Source: JBAXTZ01 sp037129925 (GTDB lineage Bacteria; Bacillota; Negativicutes; JBAXTZ01). Taken from it: a stretch of DNA of 64,000 nucleotides. Made by a program: the position numbers and the translations under genes. The notes beneath the pieces were generated by a model. It ran no database searches, was not told the origin of the DNA, and was given only the letters and a program-made list of their open reading frames with translations. Positions 18,196 to 26,481 of the stretch are shown here, in pieces. Position 1 is the stretch's first letter. Each line of letters opens with the position of its first letter. Location of the stretch: NCBI GenBank assembly GCA_037129925.1, contig JBAXTZ010000002.1, positions 53,844 to 117,843 of the forward strand, in the 5' to 3' direction.

Positions 18196-19125
18196 TTATG
18201 CTTTTCCTGCGCAGCCAAGTACATTAACTATCTTGCGCTGAACCATTTGCTTGATGGCTTCGCGAGCTGGTGCTAAGTACTGACGTGGGTCAAAATGATC
18301 CGGGTGCTCAGCAAAGTATTCGCGGATGGTTGCTGTCATTGCCAGTCGCAAATCAGAATCGATATTGATTTTGCATACGCCCATAGTGGCAGCGTGACGC
18401 AACATTTCTTCAGGAACGCCTTGTGCGCCAGGCATGTTTCCGCCGTATTTGTTGATTTTGGCAACTAATTCGGGAATAACGCTGGATGCACCATGTAAAA
18501 CTAGCGGAAAACCAGGCAATAAATCGGAAATTATTTGTAATCGGGCAAAATCAAGGTTTGGATCGCCTTTAAATTTGAATGCGCCGTGGCTGGTACCGAT
18601 AGCAATGGCTAAGCTGTCAACGCCAGTGCGATAGACGAATTCAGCGGCTTGTTCAGGATTAGTGTAGGATGCATCAGCAGCACTGACGTTTACTGAGTCT
18701 TCTACGCCAGCCAACCGTCCGAGTTCTGCTTCAACAACTACACCGTGAGCGTGAGCATATTCAACAACTTTCTTGGTAGTTGCGATATTTTCTTCGAACG
18801 AGTGATGTGAAGCATCGATCATTACTGAAGTGAAACCGCCGTCAACACAGCTTTTGCAGAGTTCAAAACTATCACCATGATCAAGATGTAAAGCAATCGG
18901 TAAACCGCTGTCGGCAACTGCCGCTTCAACTAATTTTATTAGATAGATATGGCGGGCATACTTCCTGGCGCCAGCGCTAACTTGAAGAATGAGCGGAGCT
19001 TGGACTTCTTTACCCGCATCAACGATACCTTGAATGATTTCCATGTTGTTCACGTTAAAAGCGCCGATGGCATATTTGCCCTCGTATGCTTTTTGGAACA
19101 TCTCTTTAGTTCCTACTAATGGCAT
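18196..19125 (-). CDS. fba: Class II fructose-bisphosphate aldolase
   Basis: Zinc-dependent aldolase of glycolysis and gluconeogenesis, cleaving fructose-1,6-bisphosphate to DHAP and glyceraldehyde-3-phosphate. The 309-residue protein has the N-terminal GAFNVNNMEIIQGIV, catalytic and zinc-binding motif LHLDHGDSFELCK, EAELGRLAGVED, GTSHGAFKF and LHGASS, with NIDSDLRLA near the end. The start at 19125 is set by AGGAGG on the minus strand. It has its own promoter (19157-19185) and ends at the shared hairpin. Confidence 0.94.
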   Translation of the reverse strand: MPLVGTKEMFQKAYEGKYAIGAFNVNNMEIIQGIVDAGKEVQAPLILQVSAGARKYARHIYLIKLVEAAVADSGLPIALHLDHGDSFELCKSCVDGGFTSVMIDASHHSFEENIATTKKVVEYAHAHGVVVEAELGRLAGVEDSVNVSAADASYTNPEQAAEFVYRTGVDSLAIAIGTSHGAFKFKGDPNLDFARLQIISDLLPGFPLVLHGASSVIPELVAKINKYGGNMPGAQGVPEEMLRHAATMGVCKINIDSDLRLAMTATIREYFAEHPDHFDPRQYLAPAREAIKQMVQRKIVNVLGCAGKA

Positions 19126-19156
19126 TTACAAATCCTCCTAGAATTATTTCTCTTCA

Positions 19157-19185
19157 ATTATAGCACAATAATCGCAGCTGTTCAA
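19157..19185 (-). promoter_or_regulatory. fba promoter
   Basis: On the minus strand TTGAAC (19180-19185) and TATAAT (19157-19162) are 17 bases apart, 32 bases ahead of the fba start codon. Confidence 0.75.
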
Positions 19186-19221
19186 AAAAAGAATAGAAAA
19201 TAATAACTGTGTTTACAAATG

Positions 19222-19250
19222 TTGACATATCGGCTCAACAATATTACAAT
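19222..19250 (+). promoter_or_regulatory. Promoter of the T-box-thrS transcript
   Basis: Consensus TTGACA at 19222-19227, 17-base spacer, TACAAT at 19245-19250. It faces away from the fba promoter and precedes the T-box leader. Confidence 0.8.
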
Positions 19251-19256
19251 AATACA

Positions 19257-19517
19257 AAGCCATGATAAAGATAAGATGCTTTATTAGGTCTGCGCCAGAG
19301 AGTTGTCGCAACAGCTGTGAGCGATAATCGCATGATTTTAAGCGTTACCACTTTTGAGCTGCGCAAAAGAAAATAGTACTTTGCGCCGGGATTTCCCGTT
19401 ACAGAAAACTAAGAAATTATTTTAAACTTTAATTTAATGAAAGTATTAAAATAATTGAATAGGGTGGAACCGCGTGAGCCATTGCCTCTCGCCCCTGGTG
19501 GGCTGGAGGTTTTTTTA
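19257..19517 (+). ncRNA. T-box leader of thrS
   Basis: The leader contains the T-box AGGGTGGAACCGCG at 19461-19474 and a terminator stem (19485-19494 with 19500-19509) followed by a run of T, just before thrS. Uncharged tRNA-Thr would stabilise the antiterminator and allow thrS transcription. An ACC (Thr) codon at 19347-19349 within the folded 5' part is a candidate specifier, consistent with the downstream gene; I assigned it by position, without folding the RNA. The 5' boundary is estimated from the promoter. Confidence 0.88.
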
Positions 19518-19533
19518 TTTTTATGGAGGGAAG

Positions 19534-21471
19534 ATGAAAGTAACATTAAAAGACGGCAAAGAACTGGACTGTGACAATGGATTATCACTTTTACAAATTG
19601 CCAAACAAATCAGCCAGGGATTGGCAAAAAAAGCGTTAGTTGCCAAAGTTAACGGGCAATTAACAGACTTATCGTATTTATTGCAAGCCGATGCGAAAAT
19701 TGAATATTTTTCTTTTGAAGATGTTGAAGGAAAAAACGCATTACGCCATACCGCGGCACATATTTTAGCGCAAGCTGTTAAACGACTATATCCGGCAGTG
19801 AAGTTAGCAATTGGTCCGGCCATTGAGAACGGATTTTATTATGATTTCGATATTGAAAATCCGTTTACTCCGGAAGAACTTGTTAAAATTGAAAAAGAAA
19901 TGCAAAAAATTATTGATAGTAATTTACCGCTTGAGCGCATTGAGGTGTCCCGCGAAGAAGCTTTACGGTTAATGAACAAAGGCGGCGAGATTTATAAAGC
20001 AGAACTGATAAGCGAGCTTCCGGAAGATGCCATTATTACCTTGTATCGGCAAGGTGACTTCGTTGATTTGTGCGCCGGCCCACATCTCGTGACAACTAAT
20101 CCGGTCAAAGCCTTCCGGTTGTTGCAAACTGCCGGAGCATATTGGCGGGGTAGTGAGAAAAATAAAATGTTGCAACGAATTTACGGTACAGCGTTCACAA
20201 AAAAAGACGAATTAGAAGAGTATGTCCAGCGGCTCGAGGAAGCCAAGGCTCGTGACCACAATAAACTTGGGCGTGAATTGGAGCTGTTTACAACTGTCCC
20301 GTGTATCGGTCAGGGTTTGCCGTTGCTAATGCCCAAAGGCGCCAAAATAGTACAAATTCTTCAGCGCTTTGTCGAAGACGAGGAAGAACGTCGTGGTTAT
20401 CAACTTACCAAAACTCCACTAATGGCCAAAAGCGACTTGTATAAATTGTCCGGTCACTGGCAACATTATAAAGATGGCATGTTCGTAATGGGAAACGAGG
20501 AAACTGACGAGGAAGTGCTGGCGCTTCGTCCGATGACCTGTCCGTTTCAGTTTATGATTTATAAAGCGAAGACTCGCAGTTACAAAGATTTGCCAATTCG
20601 CTATGCTGAAACGTCTACCTTGTTTAGAAATGAATCAAGTGGTGAAATGCATGGTCTGATACGAGTGCGGCAATTCACGATTTCTGAAGGACATTTGGCG
20701 TGTACGCCTGATCAGCTTGAACAAGAATTTAAAGGTGTTATTGACTTAGTTAACTATTTCATGAATACCTTGGGGCTTAAAGAAGATTTGTCGTATCGCT
20801 TCTCAAAATGGGATCCGAATAATACAGAAAAATACATCGGCACGAAAGAACAATGGGAAGCCGCCCAAGAAAAAATGTCAGTAATATTAACGGACTTAGG
20901 TCTGGATTTTGTTGAAGCTGAAGGCGAAGCAGCGTTCTATGGTCCAAAACTGGACATACAAGCGAGAAATGTCCATGGCAAAGAAGATACGCTGATAACC
21001 GTCCAAATAGACTTTGCTTTGGCAGAACGCTTCGATATGTTCTATTCCGATAGCGATGGCGAAAAAAAACATCCCTATGTTATTCACCGCACCTCCATCG
21101 GCTGTTATGAACGCACTTTAGCGTTGTTGATTGAAAAATATGCCGGCGCTTTTCCAGTTTGGTTAGCACCGGTTCAAGTAAAAGTTATGCCAATAACTGA
21201 CCGCGCGTTGGAATATTCACAGACAGTGGTCGAGCGGTTGAAAAGCAACGGTGTTCGCGTCGAATTAGATGCCCGTAACGAGAAAATCGGCTACAAAATT
21301 CGTCAGGCACAACAGGAAAAACTACCTTATATGCTGGTTATCGGCGATAAAGAAGTTGAGACTGGTGAAGTTGCCGTTCGTCAGCGCGGTCAGAATGATA
21401 TTGGTACGATGTCGCTAGCAGTATTTATCGAACGGGTGCTGAAAGATAACATAGATCGGGTTATTTGGTAA
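19534..21471 (+). CDS. thrS: Threonyl-tRNA synthetase
   Basis: Class II synthetase charging tRNA-Thr. The 645-residue protein has an N-terminal TGS domain, the second additional (editing) domain with HTAAHILAQAV, and the catalytic core with RPMTCPFQFMIYK (zinc Cys), RYAETSTLFRNE, and the C-terminal anticodon domain (LDARNEKIGYKIRQAQ). ATG 19534 with GGAGGG is used; the frame is open back to 19474 but that part is T-box RNA. Expression is controlled by the T-box. The stop codon overlaps the radC start by one base. Confidence 0.96.
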   Translation: MKVTLKDGKELDCDNGLSLLQIAKQISQGLAKKALVAKVNGQLTDLSYLLQADAKIEYFSFEDVEGKNALRHTAAHILAQAVKRLYPAVKLAIGPAIENGFYYDFDIENPFTPEELVKIEKEMQKIIDSNLPLERIEVSREEALRLMNKGGEIYKAELISELPEDAIITLYRQGDFVDLCAGPHLVTTNPVKAFRLLQTAGAYWRGSEKNKMLQRIYGTAFTKKDELEEYVQRLEEAKARDHNKLGRELELFTTVPCIGQGLPLLMPKGAKIVQILQRFVEDEEERRGYQLTKTPLMAKSDLYKLSGHWQHYKDGMFVMGNEETDEEVLALRPMTCPFQFMIYKAKTRSYKDLPIRYAETSTLFRNESSGEMHGLIRVRQFTISEGHLACTPDQLEQEFKGVIDLVNYFMNTLGLKEDLSYRFSKWDPNNTEKYIGTKEQWEAAQEKMSVILTDLGLDFVEAEGEAAFYGPKLDIQARNVHGKEDTLITVQIDFALAERFDMFYSDSDGEKKHPYVIHRTSIGCYERTLALLIEKYAGAFPVWLAPVQVKVMPITDRALEYSQTVVERLKSNGVRVELDARNEKIGYKIRQAQQEKLPYMLVIGDKEVETGEVAVRQRGQNDIGTMSLAVFIERVLKDNIDRVIW

Positions 21472-22133
21472 TGAAAAACTTAAAAGCAATTGATGAAGCC
21501 GATCGACCACGAGAAAAATTAATCGCCCGTGGCGCGGAATCTTTGTCAGATGTTGAACTAATTGCCGCGATTATTGGTACTGGCACTAAAGGTAATGATG
21601 TCATGCACGCTGCAAAACAAGTGGTGGATGTATTTGATAATAACGACGGCAGAATATTTCCTGCTGAGCAGTTAAAGCTTATTTCAGGAATTGCTGCAGT
21701 TAAAACTACTGTACTTGCTGCTGCTTGGGAATTTATGCGGCGACGGGTAGGATGTGACGGAAAGCGGATAATAAAACCAGTTGATGTGATGAGCATTGTT
21801 CAGCATTATGCTGATCGTCGTCAAGAGCATTTATTATGTTTGTCGCTCAACGGCGCGAACGAGGTCATTCAATGCCGGGTCGTGACTATCGGCTTGTCCG
21901 ATCGAAGCCTTGTCCACCCGCGCGAAATATTTGCCGACCCGCTGACCGATCGGGCAGCAGCGATAATTATTGCTCACAATCATCCCTCGGGTCAATTATT
22001 TCCTAGCGACGAAGACCGGCGCATAACGATTCGATTGATACAGGCAGGGGAATTGCTGGGCATCCCGGTGCTGGATCACGTTATTTTTACCGCGAAAGGT
22101 CACTATAGTTTTAAGGAACATGGCGAAATATAA
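21471..22133 (+). CDS. radC: RadC family JAMM/MPN protein
   Basis: RadC proteins are widespread but of uncertain role; the old DNA-repair assignment is disputed. The 220-residue protein has an N-terminal helix-hairpin-helix region (RGAESLSDVELIAAIIGTG) and the C-terminal JAMM metal motif HNHPSGQLFPSDEDRRI, with FADPLTDRAAAIIIAHNH before it. The ATG overlaps the thrS TAA (TAATG), pointing to coupled translation. Length is normal. Confidence 0.9.
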   Translation: MKNLKAIDEADRPREKLIARGAESLSDVELIAAIIGTGTKGNDVMHAAKQVVDVFDNNDGRIFPAEQLKLISGIAAVKTTVLAAAWEFMRRRVGCDGKRIIKPVDVMSIVQHYADRRQEHLLCLSLNGANEVIQCRVVTIGLSDRSLVHPREIFADPLTDRAAAIIIAHNHPSGQLFPSDEDRRITIRLIQAGELLGIPVLDHVIFTAKGHYSFKEHGEI

Positions 22134-22182
22134 AAAGAAGCAACAAAAATTAATCGCAATTAGAGTTTTCTAAATACTATTT

Positions 22183-22212
22183 TTCAAACTTTTCGCAAAT
22201 ATGTGCTATAAT
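22183..22212 (+). promoter_or_regulatory. Promoter of the split transketolase genes
   Basis: TTCAAA at 22183-22188, 18-base spacer and an extended -10 TGCTATAAT (TATAAT at 22207-22212), 27 bases before the start codon. Confidence 0.6.
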
Positions 22213-22239
22213 ACCACTATAATAATTTACGGAGGATTT

Positions 22240-23070
22240 ATGGAGCAACAAGTTTTGAATGTACTGACGGCAAAGGCAAAACAGATTCGTAAAGACACCA
22301 TTGAATGTATTGGATTTCTCGGCGTTGGTCACATTGGCGGCGCGATGTCAGTAGTTGATTTACTGACAGTGTTGTACGAACGTCATATGCGTTATGATGC
22401 AACTAACCCTAAAATGGTTGACCGTGACAAACTTGTGTTATCCAAAGGTCATGCCGGTCCGGCGCTGTATTGCACTTTGGCAAGCAGAGGTTTTTTTCCA
22501 AAGGAATGGCTGCATACACTCAATAAAGGCGGAACTAATCTTCCCAGCCATTGCGATATGAACAAGACACCGGGAATTGATATGACGACCGGTTCGCTTG
22601 GACAAGGGATTTCTTCGGCTATAGGCTTGGCACTGGCTAACCGCTTGAATGGTATTGACCGAAAAGTCTATTTGATTATTGGCGACGGTGAATCTGACGA
22701 GGGGCAAAATTGGGAAGGGGCAATGGCGGCGGCACATTTCAAGTTGAATAATCTTATTGCCTTCACTGATGTCAATAAAATGCAAATCGACGGATATACC
22801 AAAGATATTATGGGAGTAGAAAATATCGAAAAAAAATGGCAGGCATTTGGTTGGACAACAACTCGAATCGACGGGCATGATTATGCTCAGATAGATGCAG
22901 CAATTACTCAGGCAAAAACAGCAACCGATGCGCCAGTGATGATAATTCTTGATACCATTAAAGGCAAAGGCTGTTCTTTTGCCGAGGGTCGGTTAGATTG
23001 TCATAATATGACATTCGATTATAATAAAGCGCTTGAGGCGATAGCCCTGCTTGACGCGGAGGTAAACTAA
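22240..23070 (+). CDS. Transketolase, N-terminal subunit
   Basis: Thiamine-diphosphate-binding half of a two-subunit transketolase in the pentose phosphate pathway. The 276-residue protein has LSKGHAGPALYCTLASRGFF, the TPP-binding motif GDGESDEGQNWEGAMAAA and FTDVNKMQIDG. ATG 22240 is placed by GGAGG; the open frame upstream to 22201 covers the -10 element. The partner subunit begins two bases after its stop. Confidence 0.92.
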   Translation: MEQQVLNVLTAKAKQIRKDTIECIGFLGVGHIGGAMSVVDLLTVLYERHMRYDATNPKMVDRDKLVLSKGHAGPALYCTLASRGFFPKEWLHTLNKGGTNLPSHCDMNKTPGIDMTTGSLGQGISSAIGLALANRLNGIDRKVYLIIGDGESDEGQNWEGAMAAAHFKLNNLIAFTDVNKMQIDGYTKDIMGVENIEKKWQAFGWTTTRIDGHDYAQIDAAITQAKTATDAPVMIILDTIKGKGCSFAEGRLDCHNMTFDYNKALEAIALLDAEVN

Positions 23071-23071
23071 C

Positions 23072-24010
23072 ATGGCAGTAAAAGAAATGCGGGCAATCTA
23101 CGCTGACACTCTAGTAGAGTTAGCTGATGCTAATGAAAATATTGTGCTATTAGAAGCCGATTTGATGGCAGCTTCAGGAACTAAACCGTTTATGCAAAAA
23201 TATCCTGAGCGCACTTTTGATGTCGGTGTTGCTGAAGCAAACATGGTCGGCATTGCAGCAGGTTTAAGCGCTGGCGGAAAAATACCTTTTGCCAATACTT
23301 TTGGTTGTTTTGCAACACGGCGGGCGTTTGATCAGTTCTTTATTTCCTGTTGCTATGCTCAACAAAATGTAAAACTCTGTGGAACGGATCCCGGTGTATC
23401 AGCGGCATTCAACGGTGGAACTCATATGCCGTTTGAGGACATTGGATTAGTTCGTACCGTTCCAAACGTCATTATTTTTGAGCCGTGCGATCCAATATCC
23501 CTTAGGGCGTTAGTCAATGCCGCAGCCACCCATTACGGCAATACCTACATGCGATTACATCGCAAGATGTTGCCACTGATATATTCCGAAGGCGAACAGT
23601 TTGAGTTTGGCAAGGGCAAGATTCTTCGTGAAGGGGCAGATGTATGCTTAATCGCTTCTGGTGGTGTTTGTGTTGGTGAAGCGCTAAAAGCCTGTGATAT
23701 TTTAACAGCAAAAGGTATCTCGGTAACTGTAATAGATATGCACACCATTAAACCGCTAGACAACGAATTGGTGTTACAATACGCCAAGAGCGCTAAAGCA
23801 TTGTTGACGATTGAAAACCATCAAATAATGAACGGATTAGGTTCGGCAGTGTGCGAAGTTATTGCTGAAAATGGTGTCTGTTTGCCGATGAAGCGCATTG
23901 GAATAAATGACCTATTCGGCGAAGTCGGAACGCAAAGCTACTTGCAAGAACGGTATGGATTGACGGCTGTTAATATCGTCAATCAGGCAGAAAAATTGCT
24001 TACAAAATAG
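23072..24010 (+). CDS. Transketolase, C-terminal subunit
   Basis: Pyrimidine-binding and C-terminal domains of the split transketolase (312 residues). Visible parts are FDVGVAEANMVGIAAGLSAGGKIPFANTF-type sequence (FDVGVAEANMVGIAAGL), GVSAAFNGGTHMPFEDIGL and the transketolase C-terminal domain ending with the LQERYGLTAVNIV helix. GGAGG upstream lies in the end of the first subunit gene. The pair replaces the single-chain enzyme, as in many Firmicutes and archaea. Confidence 0.92.
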   Translation: MAVKEMRAIYADTLVELADANENIVLLEADLMAASGTKPFMQKYPERTFDVGVAEANMVGIAAGLSAGGKIPFANTFGCFATRRAFDQFFISCCYAQQNVKLCGTDPGVSAAFNGGTHMPFEDIGLVRTVPNVIIFEPCDPISLRALVNAAATHYGNTYMRLHRKMLPLIYSEGEQFEFGKGKILREGADVCLIASGGVCVGEALKACDILTAKGISVTVIDMHTIKPLDNELVLQYAKSAKALLTIENHQIMNGLGSAVCEVIAENGVCLPMKRIGINDLFGEVGTQSYLQERYGLTAVNIVNQAEKLLTK

Positions 24011-24016
24011 TAAAAC

Positions 24017-24050
24017 AAAAACAGCTCAAATTTTGAGCTGTTTTTATTTT
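24017..24050 (+). terminator. Terminator after the transketolase pair
   Basis: A 14-bp A/T-flanked stem with core CAGCTC/GAGCTG followed by TTTTTATTTT. The A-rich left arm means it may also work on the other strand. Confidence 0.85.
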
Positions 24051-24066
24051 ACTTATTAATATGCAG

Positions 24067-24075
24067 TGCTATAAT
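24067..24075 (+). promoter_or_regulatory. Extended -10 of the sugar-binding protein gene
   Basis: TGCTATAAT at 24067-24075, 29 bases before the start codon. No clear -35 at 17 bases, which falls in the terminator tail. Confidence 0.5.
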
Positions 24076-24104
24076 GAATACAGTAATTGTACTGGAGAAT
24101 GTTG

Positions 24105-25043
24105 ATGTTGAAAAAGATTGTTGCAGTCACTGTAGCAGTATGTATCCTGTTATTGGGATATTTATGGTATCTGTATAAGATAAATAACGAACAAATAAAA
24201 AAATCGGATAATTTCCATATTGCCGTTATTTTACAATCAAAATCTGCCGCTTTCTGGCAGAAAGTAGCTAGTGGCGCCAAATCGGTCAAATATCAACAGC
24301 TGCAAGTGACTGTCGACGGACCGGAACTAGAAACCGATTTTACCAAGCAGGCCGGAATGGTCGATGCTGCGATCGAAAAAAAAGTTGATGCAATAGTTAT
24401 CGCTCCACATAATGCCAGCGCCGTAGTAACAGCGCTGAGGCGTGCTCGCGCTGCAAAGATACCGGTAATTATGATTGATAGCTATCTCAATATTGGCGAG
24501 ATCATTCCATTTGTTGGTAGTGATAACGACCAAATCGGTGAAATTGCTGCTAACGCGATATTACAGTCCGGCAAAGTTTCCCGCGCAATAATAATCCGTG
24601 GTGTTTGGGGCGATGAATCACAAGATCAGCGCTCAGCTGCGGCAACGAGAGTGCTAAAAGATGCCGGAGTGGAGATTGTCGCTTATGAAAATGCGGATAG
24701 CAATCGAGAAAAGGCAAAAGAGCTAACTGCGCGGTTGCTCGAGCGTAATGGTGACGTTCAAGCAATATTTGCGACAAACGATTATATGGCGCTCGGTGCC
24801 GCAGATGCCGAACGCGAAGCGCGTTATGCAAATAAAATATTTATTGTCGGCGTTGATGCAATACCCGAAGCGTTAGCAGCGCTAAAAATCGGTATAATTG
24901 ATGCTACGGTTTCACAGAACGCATATGAAATGGGATTAACCGGTGTGGAAATGGCAATAAATATATTCAAAAAGCAACCGATTCCTGAACGCACGATTAT
25001 TCCAAGCAAATTGATTAATAAAACAAATGCAAATAGTGATTAA
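24105..25043 (+). CDS. Periplasmic sugar-binding-type protein (RbsB-like, orphan)
   Basis: A 312-residue type 1 periplasmic binding protein. It has an N-terminal hydrophobic segment (IVAVTVAVCILLLGYLWYLY) and no lipobox Cys, so it is either membrane-anchored or a secreted protein. The core reads AAFWQKVASGAK, AIEKKVDAIVIAPHN, IPVIMIDSYLN, PFVGSDNDQIGEIAAN and IFATNDYMALGAA, the pattern of ribose/galactose-binding proteins. ATG 24105 is chosen with CTGGAG eight bases upstream. No ABC permease or ATPase is adjacent, so its transporter or sensor partner is elsewhere; location next to transketolase fits a pentose link but does not prove it. Confidence 0.8.
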   Translation: MLKKIVAVTVAVCILLLGYLWYLYKINNEQIKKSDNFHIAVILQSKSAAFWQKVASGAKSVKYQQLQVTVDGPELETDFTKQAGMVDAAIEKKVDAIVIAPHNASAVVTALRRARAAKIPVIMIDSYLNIGEIIPFVGSDNDQIGEIAANAILQSGKVSRAIIIRGVWGDESQDQRSAAATRVLKDAGVEIVAYENADSNREKAKELTARLLERNGDVQAIFATNDYMALGAADAEREARYANKIFIVGVDAIPEALAALKIGIIDATVSQNAYEMGLTGVEMAINIFKKQPIPERTIIPSKLINKTNANSD

Positions 25044-25080
25044 AAAAACGCCCTAACGGGCGTTTTTTTAATCACTATTT
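25031..25080. terminator. 23-bp bidirectional terminator spanning two stop codons
   Basis: Arms 25031-25053 and 25058-25080 pair perfectly around TAAC. The left arm contains the last codons and TAA (25041-25043) of the binding-protein gene, and the right arm contains the TAG (25075-25077, minus) of the DUF4342 gene, so both genes end inside one hairpin. Confidence 0.92.
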
Positions 25081-25650
25081 TGTTTCGTCGTTATTAACTG
25101 AGATTTTTTCGGTAGTGCCATCGATCTTAACAATATCCACTTCAACTAGCTTGAATACTTTTGCGAGAACTGCAATAACTGCAAGCTCTGGCATCAGTAC
25201 AGCCGCGGCTACTGCAGCGCCAGCGCCCCAAGAAGCAACAGGAATTTCTACCAGTAATTTTCCCTCATGTTTGATGCATACTTTAGAAACTTTTCCTTCG
25301 CTGATCAATTGTTTGGCTTTGTCTATTGCACAATTAGCGTGTTTATTTGCTTCATCTTTAACAGACACAACGCGTTGATCCAGTTGTAACTCTGAGTATT
25401 TTTCCTTTAAAAACTGCATTGCTGCTTCAACATGAGGAGCAGCTTTACCTTGACCATCTTTAAAAGCATCTTTTAATTTACCGATCAAATCATTTACGGT
25501 ATCTTTAGTGGTGGGCTTTTCTTCTTCCCATGAAATCAATACTTCGAGGATGTCGCCATTATGCTTCTCTAGCAAATCTTTGGCTTCTTTGTAGCTTAAA
25601 CCGGTGCGCTCGCGGATGAGATCGAGTTTTTCCAGAGATATATCGCTCAT
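25075..25650 (-). CDS. DUF4342 domain protein with UBA-like N-terminus
   Basis: A 191-residue protein of unknown function. The first 45 residues resemble the UBA/EF-Ts N fold (LDLIRERTGLSYKEAKDLLEKHNGD). A charged helical middle follows, then the DUF4342 segment (GKVSKVCIKHEGKLLVEIPV), a hydrophobic Ala/Gly-rich stretch (WGAGAAVAAAVLMPELAVIAVLAKVF) that may be membrane-associated, and a short charged tail. AGGAGG precedes the start on the minus strand. Its 3' end lies in the bidirectional terminator. Confidence 0.75.
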   Translation of the reverse strand: MSDISLEKLDLIRERTGLSYKEAKDLLEKHNGDILEVLISWEEEKPTTKDTVNDLIGKLKDAFKDGQGKAAPHVEAAMQFLKEKYSELQLDQRVVSVKDEANKHANCAIDKAKQLISEGKVSKVCIKHEGKLLVEIPVASWGAGAAVAAAVLMPELAVIAVLAKVFKLVEVDIVKIDGTTEKISVNNDETK

Positions 25651-25736
25651 TGGTATCGCCTCCTAAAATAATATACAGTTATTATATATGGAAATCGATA
25701 ATAATTCAATAACAATTACCTGAAATCAAGTTGTTG

Positions 25737-26480
25737 CTATTGTCCTTCGGTGATTATCGAATTAATAAAGTTCAAGGCTTTAAACTTGTGGTTAATGTGA
25801 TGAGTAATATAGGAATATAAGATTCGTTCGGCAACATCAAGACTGCTTTTGTTAACGCTAAAATTATGCTCTTCGCTCAATTCCAGCGCTTGTAATTTTG
25901 CAAGTAATGTGACGGCATCCATAGCTAAGCGGGGCAATTGTGTCGGGCTACAACTATCGCATAGTGCGCCGCCGCGTTCAAAATCAAAATGCAACCGGTC
26001 AGTGATGGTGGCGCCGCATTTTAAGCAACTGTTCAAATACGGCTTATAACCGGCGTGACCGATAATATGGAGCGCAGACACCAGCGCCGCGATGCGGGTA
26101 TTACGCTTAGATAGCAGTGAAAAACAATCGGATAATAGTATAAATAATTTATTGTCATTGTCATGCTCGTGATATAAAGCATCGATTAATTCGGCGATAA
26201 GCGCTGAATATTGTAAACGGTCAAAATCCTCGCGCAATTCTCTTCGAGACGTGGCGCAATCAACCTGATTAATAGTCGGCAAACTTCGTGAATAATTCAA
26301 CTCAACATCAACTGTATTAAACAGTTGCAGACCGCCACTGTGTCGATTTGACTGAGACCTGGCGTTGTAATTCATTGCCCGCAATTTTCCGCAATCGGCT
26401 GTCAGAAAAGTTACTATTCGATCTTTTACACTCCAATCGGTTATTTTGATTATGATGGCGCGATGTTGTTTGCTAGACAT
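25737..26480 (-). CDS. recO: DNA repair protein RecO
   Basis: RecO loads RecA onto gapped DNA with RecR. The 247-residue protein has the N-terminal OB fold (IIKITDWSVKDRIVTFLTADCGKLRAM) and a helical C-terminal domain with a zinc site (CLKCGA ... GALCDSC). It lies one base after the corC-like stop codon on the same strand, in the order era, DUF502, corC-like, recO, as in related Firmicutes where era and recO are neighbours. Confidence 0.92.
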   Translation of the reverse strand: MSSKQHRAIIIKITDWSVKDRIVTFLTADCGKLRAMNYNARSQSNRHSGGLQLFNTVDVELNYSRSLPTINQVDCATSRRELREDFDRLQYSALIAELIDALYHEHDNDNKLFILLSDCFSLLSKRNTRIAALVSALHIIGHAGYKPYLNSCLKCGATITDRLHFDFERGGALCDSCSPTQLPRLAMDAVTLLAKLQALELSEEHNFSVNKSSLDVAERILYSYITHHINHKFKALNFINSIITEGQ

Positions 26481-26481
26481 A

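Noticed and set aside
19474..19533. Upstream extension of thrS
   Set aside because: This part is the T-box and terminator RNA; the Shine-Dalgarno site sits just before ATG 19534.
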